Source of the DNA: an uncultured Planctomycetaceae bacterium
GTDB lineage: Bacteria; Planctomycetota; Planctomycetia; Pirellulales; Thermoguttaceae
Assembly: GCA_947307005.1 (NCBI GenBank)
Contig: CAMZHY010000090.1
Coordinates: 1-10,476 of the forward strand
Reading direction: 5' to 3'
DNA length: 10,476 bases
This document shows positions 6,806 through 10,476 of this stretch, piece after piece (the stretch's first letter is position 1; the number at the start of each line of letters is the position of its first letter). The position numbers and the translations under genes were made by a program. Under the pieces are notes generated by a model. The model ran no database searches and was not told the origin of the DNA. It worked only from the letters and a program-made list of their open reading frames with translations.

Positions 6806-7663
6806 ATGGCGTCGCTTTCTAATCAAACGGAAACTAAACTTAATCGACTCTTAGAATGGTGTAGAGATAAGGCTTGCGTCGTCGCTTTCTCCGGAGGCGT
6901 CGATAGTTCTGTTCTTGCCAACGCGTTGAAAGTTGCGTACGAACGGTCGCTTCTTAGAATTCAGCCTGTTTGTTATTTTGCCGAAAGTTTTACGTCAACT
7001 GAACTCGAAAAAAGTCAAGCTCGTCGCGTCGCGACAGAAATTGGCTTGCCGTTGGTTGTTCTTGAATCTGGGGAATTTGACGACCCGCGTTTTGTCGCCA
7101 ATTCGTCGAAACGTTGCTACTGGTGCAAGAAGATTCGTTTTTCCGCGATTAAAGACATAGCGCAGAAAGTTTATGGCGATCCTAACGGTGAAAACATTAT
7201 TGTGGTCGACGGTTCAAACTATTCTGACGCCGACGACTACCGACCGGGCGTCAAAGCCGCCGTTGAAGTTGGCGTGAAGAGTCCTCTCGCTGAAGCGGGG
7301 CTTATTAAGTCTGAAATTCGGGAAATCGCTAGGTTTTGGAACATCTCCGTCGCTGAAAAACCGTCTACCCCGTGTCTAGCGACGAGGCTGGCTTACAATA
7401 TGCCGCTTTCCAACGAGATTCTTCGGCTCGTTGAGAAAGCGGAACTTGCCGTTAAAAGCTTTGGAGTTTCAACTTGCCGCGCGAGAATTGACGCGCCCAA
7501 AACAGTTCGTATTGAGCTTCCTGAAAATGAAATTGAACTTTTCTTGGAGCCGGAAAAGCGCAAGAGAATGGTCTCGCTTTTACGAGAACTCGGGTTTAAT
7601 TTTATTTCTTTGGACCTTGAAGGATTCCGATCGGGAAAAAACAACCGCGCTCTTGACGAATGA
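6806..7663 (+). CDS. larE: ATP-dependent sulfur transferase LarE
   Basis: A 285-residue PP-loop enzyme of the LarE family, which adenylates the carboxylate of a pyridinium mononucleotide and inserts sulfur to make the nickel-pincer cofactor of lactate racemase and related enzymes. The PP-loop SGGVDSS is at residues 29-35 (ATP pyrophosphatase type). The family block SKRCYWCK is at 101-108, DGSNYSD at 135-141, RPGVKAA at 146-152 and KPSTPCLATR at 185-194. Three cysteines stand out: C104 and C107 in the CxxC and C190 in 'PCLATR'. C190 corresponds to the sacrificial cysteine of Lactiplantibacillus LarE, while a three-Cys set is known from LarE proteins that bind a [4Fe-4S] cluster and act catalytically. 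No larA, larB or larC is in view, so it is an orphan here, next to sulfur assimilation genes. Another PP-loop sulfur-transfer role is possible, but the motif set fits LarE closely. Confidence 0.9.
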   Translation: MASLSNQTETKLNRLLEWCRDKACVVAFSGGVDSSVLANALKVAYERSLLRIQPVCYFAESFTSTELEKSQARRVATEIGLPLVVLESGEFDDPRFVANSSKRCYWCKKIRFSAIKDIAQKVYGDPNGENIIVVDGSNYSDADDYRPGVKAAVEVGVKSPLAEAGLIKSEIREIARFWNISVAEKPSTPCLATRLAYNMPLSNEILRLVEKAELAVKSFGVSTCRARIDAPKTVRIELPENEIELFLEPEKRKRMVSLLRELGFNFISLDLEGFRSGKNNRALDE

Positions 7664-7940
7664 GCGTCCGACTTGCATCTTGTTCCTCCTTTTTACGCGA
7701 TTTGGGGTTGGAATTGACTCGTCGTCGCGACGCGTATTCCGTCAAGCCGATATGTTAAGGAGTCCTCGCTCTTGACGGCGCGCCTCCCGCAGACGCGACG
7801 ATCCACTTTGTCCCCCTCGACGTTTTCTCTGCAAGACGAACGAAAGGGCGAAGAAAAAAGAAAAGAAACTACAAAGCGTCGATTTCGCTAAGTACAACGA
7901 CGAGAAGACGCCCCGCTTCTGTGCGACGTCGAATCAAAAG
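7664..7940. other. Gene-free spacer downstream of larE
   Basis: Nearly 280 bases with no recognisable gene or RNA. Short reading frames here are frame shadows running out of larE. A CGTCGCGACG palindrome at 7723-7732 is present, but such words are common in this genome. The segment ends in the terminator at 7941-7979. Confidence 0.5.
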
Positions 7941-7979
7941 ATAAAACGAAGGGCATTTCCGACCAGCCCTTCGTTTTAT
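7941..7979. terminator. Bidirectional rho-independent terminator between larE and the SGNH hydrolase gene
   Basis: Perfect 14-bp arms, ATAAAACGAAGGGC (7941-7954) and GCCCTTCGTTTTAT (7966-7979), enclose an 11-base loop. The A/T-rich ends give a TTTTATT tract on the + strand and a TTTTAT tract on the - strand. One hairpin can therefore end transcription from larE (+) and from the converging hydrolase gene (-), whose stop is 39 bases away. Confidence 0.85.
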
Positions 7980-8017
7980 TCACGGATAAACACTGAATGT
8001 CTATTCTTGGACAACCC

Positions 8018-9615
8018 TTAGTACTTCAAGTCTTCTCCTTGGAAATCGAAGGACGTTCCCCACTGCCAGCTTGTATGACCGACGCGGGCCGTCATGACGT
8101 TCAGACCCTCTTTCAGTTCGACTTCAACCTCGTCTTTGCTCTTGAGATGGCGGGGCGAGAGGATATCGTCGTAGATTTTCTGACCGTTGAGGTAGATCGT
8201 CTCGATCGCCGTCGTGCTGAATCCTTCTGAATTGAGTCTCAAGACGCATTTTTGCGCTTTGGGACTCGTTACATAGCGCACGACGTACCCAACGTCAAAC
8301 TCGTTTGCGGGCGGGAGATCGGCGAGATCGACCGCGTTCGGATTGTCGGCGCCGGTTTTATCTTGCGTCGGATAGTATCTAAACCATGCAAAGGCGGGCT
8401 TTCCGTCCTCTTTTACTTCGTGAAGCGTCAGCGGGTTAACCCCTTCAAGCGCGGCTTTGTCAATCGCGGTCGTCGCTTTGTCGCGCGGGAAATCTTCCGG
8501 GCGGGCGAACGGTTCCATTGGAACGCCCGTCGCGACGAAATAAGGGGCGTTCACGCGAACGGTTCGCTCGTTTTCACCGACTTGCAGGACGACGTCGCAG
8601 GGAAGTTTCCAATCCTTATTCTCGAAGAGAAGGGTGAAGAACGGATTGTCGGCGTCGCGTTTGCCCGACCTGATAAAGTTTAGTCCGCCGGCGTCTTTGA
8701 CTTTGATTTGGTCAAGCGTTAGGTTGTTAAGGACGCCTGCGATCAAAACAAACGTTGTCGGTTTTTCGTTCGGGTCTACTGGCGGACCTGGAAGAGGCGG
8801 AAAATCCATCACGAAGAGCGCGGCGCCGGCGTAATCGTCCGCTTGAAGTTCAGGAGCGACTCTCTTTTGGGCGTAGGCGTCGGCTATTTCCGTCAGCCCC
8901 AGCGCCTTCAGGAAACTCAGCGACATGAGCTGATGACCGTACTCGTTCGGATGGACGAAGTCGAGCGTAATTCTAAACTGGGGATTCTGGAACCGCGCGT
9001 TGAGAAATCCGCGTTTGAAGTCTTTGCGGAGGTCGTAAATTCGCAGTTCTCTTCCTTGGCGACTTCTTCAATGATCGTCCCAAGTCTGTCCATAAAAAGG
9101 TTCTTAAATGCAAACGGATTTTCCGTGAGGAGCGTCGGGGGAGTCAGAATAATTCTCGAGACGCTAGGAACGCGTTTGCGAAGGTCTGAGACGAGCGCCT
9201 TATATTCCTCGCGCCATTTGGCGTAGCCTTCCTCGTCCGATTTGATCGATGGACGAAGCGCGTCGTTCATGCCAAGGTGTACGATGAGAACGTCGGCGCC
9301 CTTGTCGAACTCGTCCTTAACGTAAATATCGGCAATGTCGAGACGCTGGCGATTGGCGTACGAATTCGCGACGATTCCTCGCCAACTGAAGATCGTCTGA
9401 CCGCTACCCCCGAGCGGGACGAACTCCATGTCGCTTCCCGCTTCCGCGAGCGCGTTTCGAATTTCATGCGTAAAGCCGTACGCAAGGTTCATCGAATGAC
9501 CCGTTATCGAATCGCCGACGACGAGGACGCGTTCGGCGCCGAAAACGCATGGGGTTGCCGTTAGCAGTAAAATAGCCGCTAACGCCGATTTCAACAGCGC
9601 GTTCATTATTTTCAT
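8018..9615 (-). pseudogene. Secreted SGNH/GDSL hydrolase with C-terminal accessory domain, frameshifted
   Basis: Two - strand frames join into one protein of about 532 residues. The first part (ATG at 9615, GGGAG ribosome site 9626-9630) has a signal peptide (MNALLKSALAAILLLTATP, probable cleavage near VFG-AERV), then SGNH block I GDSIT (residues 34-38, nucleophile Ser36), the Gly block VPLGGSG (66-72) and block III GMND (115-118). At about 9038-9042 the reading frame changes: after ...EENCE the neighbouring frame continues IYDLRKDFKRGF and reaches block V LDFVHPNEYGH, with the catalytic Asp and His, then runs to the stop at 8018. One missing base in GAAATTT, now GAATTT, explains it. The roughly 270 residues after the esterase fold are rich in beta-type sequence and end in a segment (IYLNGQKIYDD..., LKEGLNVMTARVGH) like galactose-binding jelly-roll domains. 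A role in deacylating polysaccharide is inferred. It could be a real mutation or a sequencing error. Confidence 0.85.
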
Positions 9616-9678
9616 ACTACGTAAACTCCCGTTTCAAAAGGAAAGTTGCGAGATCGACGCGTCGAAACGCGCCTTGCG

Positions 9679-9706
9679 CCTATAGCGTAACGCAACGTCA
9701 AGTCAA
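9679..9706 (-). promoter_or_regulatory. Probable sigma-70-type promoter of the SGNH hydrolase gene
   Basis: Read on the - strand, TTGACT (9706-9701) is separated by 16 bases from TATAGG (9684-9679). That is 5/6 and 4/6 to consensus. It would start transcription near 9672, leaving a leader of about 57 bases before ATG 9615. Confidence 0.45.
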
Positions 9707-9833
9707 AAGCAAGAGACAGGACGCGTTGAAGCGCCTGAAATTTTTGACGCGTCTGTAGGAGTCGTTTTGGCGTCTTTCCAGGTCAATAATATCGTTTTCA
9801 GGAGGGATTTTCAAAGGGCGTCCCTTGCGGTAT

Positions 9834-9861
9834 TTGACAAAGATCGTAGAATACGCAGAAT
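9834..9861 (+). promoter_or_regulatory. Possible sigma-70-type promoter for ffh
   Basis: A consensus -35 TTGACA (9834-9839) is followed after 16 bases by CAGAAT (9856-9861), a 4/6 match to the -10. It lies about 110 bases before the ffh start, in the otherwise gene-free 356-base divergent region 9616-9971, and points towards ffh. Confidence 0.35.
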
Positions 9862-9951
9862 CAGTAATGGTCGATTTACGTCTCAGTGCGCGAGGCGCGC
9901 GGGACGTTCGAGATACGGCGCAATCGTCGCGTTTTATGCGCGCGGGAGCGC

Positions 9952-9963
9952 CCCGACGTCGGG
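9952..9963. repeat. 12-bp perfect palindrome just before ffh
   Basis: CCCGACGTCGGG is its own reverse complement and ends 8 bases before ATG 9972, covering the place of the Shine-Dalgarno. It could be a protein-binding site or an mRNA structure. The GACGTC core is frequent in this genome, so chance is a real possibility. Confidence 0.3.
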
Positions 9964-9971
9964 TTTGAATC

Positions 9972-10476
9972 ATGTTTGAATCGCTGACCAACCAACTTTC
10001 CTCCGCGTTCCGCGCGATGACGGGACGAGGGCGCCTTACCGAGTCGAACGTTCGCGAAGGGCTGGAGCTTGTGCGCAAAGCGCTCCTCGAGGCCGACGCG
10101 AGCGTCGAGGTTGCGAATCAGTTTGTCGCGACGGTCGAGCAAAAATTCCTCGGAACGGAAGTTTCAAAGGCGCTTAGCCCGACGCAACAGATTCTCAGCA
10201 TCGTCAACTCGGAACTCGTCGCGCTGATGGGACCGGTCGATTCGTCGATTCCCGTCAAAGAGCCGTTTTCGACGATCATGCTTTGCGGTTTGCAGGGTTC
10301 CGGTAAGACGACGACCTGCGGCAAGCTCGGTAAGAAGCTGCTCGAATCGGGGCGCAAGCCAATGTCTGTCGCGGCCGACCTTCAGCGTCCCGCCGCGATC
10401 GATCAGCTCGAGATTCTCGGCGGTCAACTCGGGGTCCCCGTTTTTGTCGACCGCGAGTCGAAGGACCCCGTCGACG
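9972..10476 (+). CDS. ffh: Signal recognition particle GTPase Ffh/SRP54 (3' end beyond window)
   Basis: The first 168 residues of the SRP protein that binds 4.5S/6S RNA and signal sequences and docks nascent membrane proteins to FtsY. The N-domain is clear: it begins MFESLTNQLSSAFRAMTGRG, has RLTESNVREGLELVRKALLEADAS (21-44, containing the conserved ALLEADV-type motif), and LSPTQQILSIVNSEL (68-82). The G-domain G1 loop GLQGSGKTT is at 106-114, followed by the Ffh-specific AADLQRPAAIDQL (135-147) and GVPVF (154-158). The rest of the G domain and the M domain lie past the right edge. ATG 9972 is chosen because it gives the family N-terminus exactly; the only ribosome-site-like sequence is a weak GGG, overlapped by a palindrome at 9952-9963. 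This is a conserved housekeeping gene, apparently unrelated to the sulfur cluster. Confidence 0.96.
   Translation, partial: MFESLTNQLSSAFRAMTGRGRLTESNVREGLELVRKALLEADASVEVANQFVATVEQKFLGTEVSKALSPTQQILSIVNSELVALMGPVDSSIPVKEPFSTIMLCGLQGSGKTTTCGKLGKKLLESGRKPMSVAADLQRPAAIDQLEILGGQLGVPVFVDRESKDPVD

Noticed and set aside
8018..8926. Stand-alone 302-residue protein starting at ATG 8926
   Set aside because: The same frame continues upstream through YDLRKDF and DFVHP, the catalytic block of the SGNH enzyme, so this is the downstream part of a frameshifted gene and not an independent one.
9767..9979. 70-residue + strand ORF in the spacer before ffh
   Set aside because: Its composition is Arg/Ser-rich with no family resemblance. 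It crosses the promoter-like elements and runs into the ffh start in another frame, so it is best seen as a chance frame.
9698..10078. 126-residue - strand ORF opposite the ffh start
   Set aside because: It is antisense to the clearly conserved ffh N-domain and is Arg/Ser-rich, as expected of a shadow in G+C-rich coding DNA.
1..10476. CRISPR array, tRNA, rRNA, insertion sequence or transposase
   Set aside because: I looked for regular direct repeats, cloverleaf-like arms and transposase motifs on both strands and saw none that stand out.

Overview
The window looks like a piece of the chromosome of an anaerobic or gut-type bacterium. A Planctomycetota/PVC-type host is my best guess, inferred from the large secreted SGNH-esterase style protein with a C-terminal accessory domain and from the overall gene style; no rRNA or other firm taxonomic marker is present. 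Gene starts are ATG. Coding DNA is of moderate G+C and strikingly rich in GACGTC/GTCGTCG words. The ffh end looks more G+C-rich than the sulfur genes.

Region 1 (about 1-6316, all + strand) is a tightly packed assimilatory sulfate-reduction operon. In order it holds the 3' part of cysA (sulfate ABC transporter ATPase), an AprA-like APS reductase flavoprotein, an AprB-like two-cluster ferredoxin, a small siroheme sulfite reductase with its own 2x[4Fe-4S] domain, a CysG-type bifunctional siroheme synthase, and a LysR regulator. Together they import sulfate, reduce APS to sulfite and sulfite to sulfide, make the siroheme the reductase needs, and probably regulate the set. ATP sulfurylase (CysDN or Sat) and the transporter permeases are not in view and would be expected upstream. 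The notable point is that APS reduction uses the AprAB flavoprotein/ferredoxin type rather than CysH, in what looks like an assimilatory setting.

Region 2 (6317-6805) is a spacer of almost 500 bases with no convincing gene. It holds a 13-bp dyad that fits the LysR T-N11-A rule, and a short start-less reading frame that could be a decayed antitoxin. It leads into larE (6806-7663), a PP-loop sulfur transferase with the three cysteines of the iron-sulfur-dependent LarE type; no larA, larB or larC is present.

Region 3 (7664-8017) carries a perfect bidirectional terminator between converging genes. On the - strand, 8018-9615 encodes an exported SGNH/GDSL hydrolase with a long C-terminal domain. 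Its reading frame is broken by an apparent one-base deletion near 9040, which separates the nucleophile block from the catalytic Asp/His block.

Region 4 (9616-9971) is a divergent promoter region. It is followed by the first 168 codons of ffh, the signal recognition particle GTPase, which runs off the right edge.
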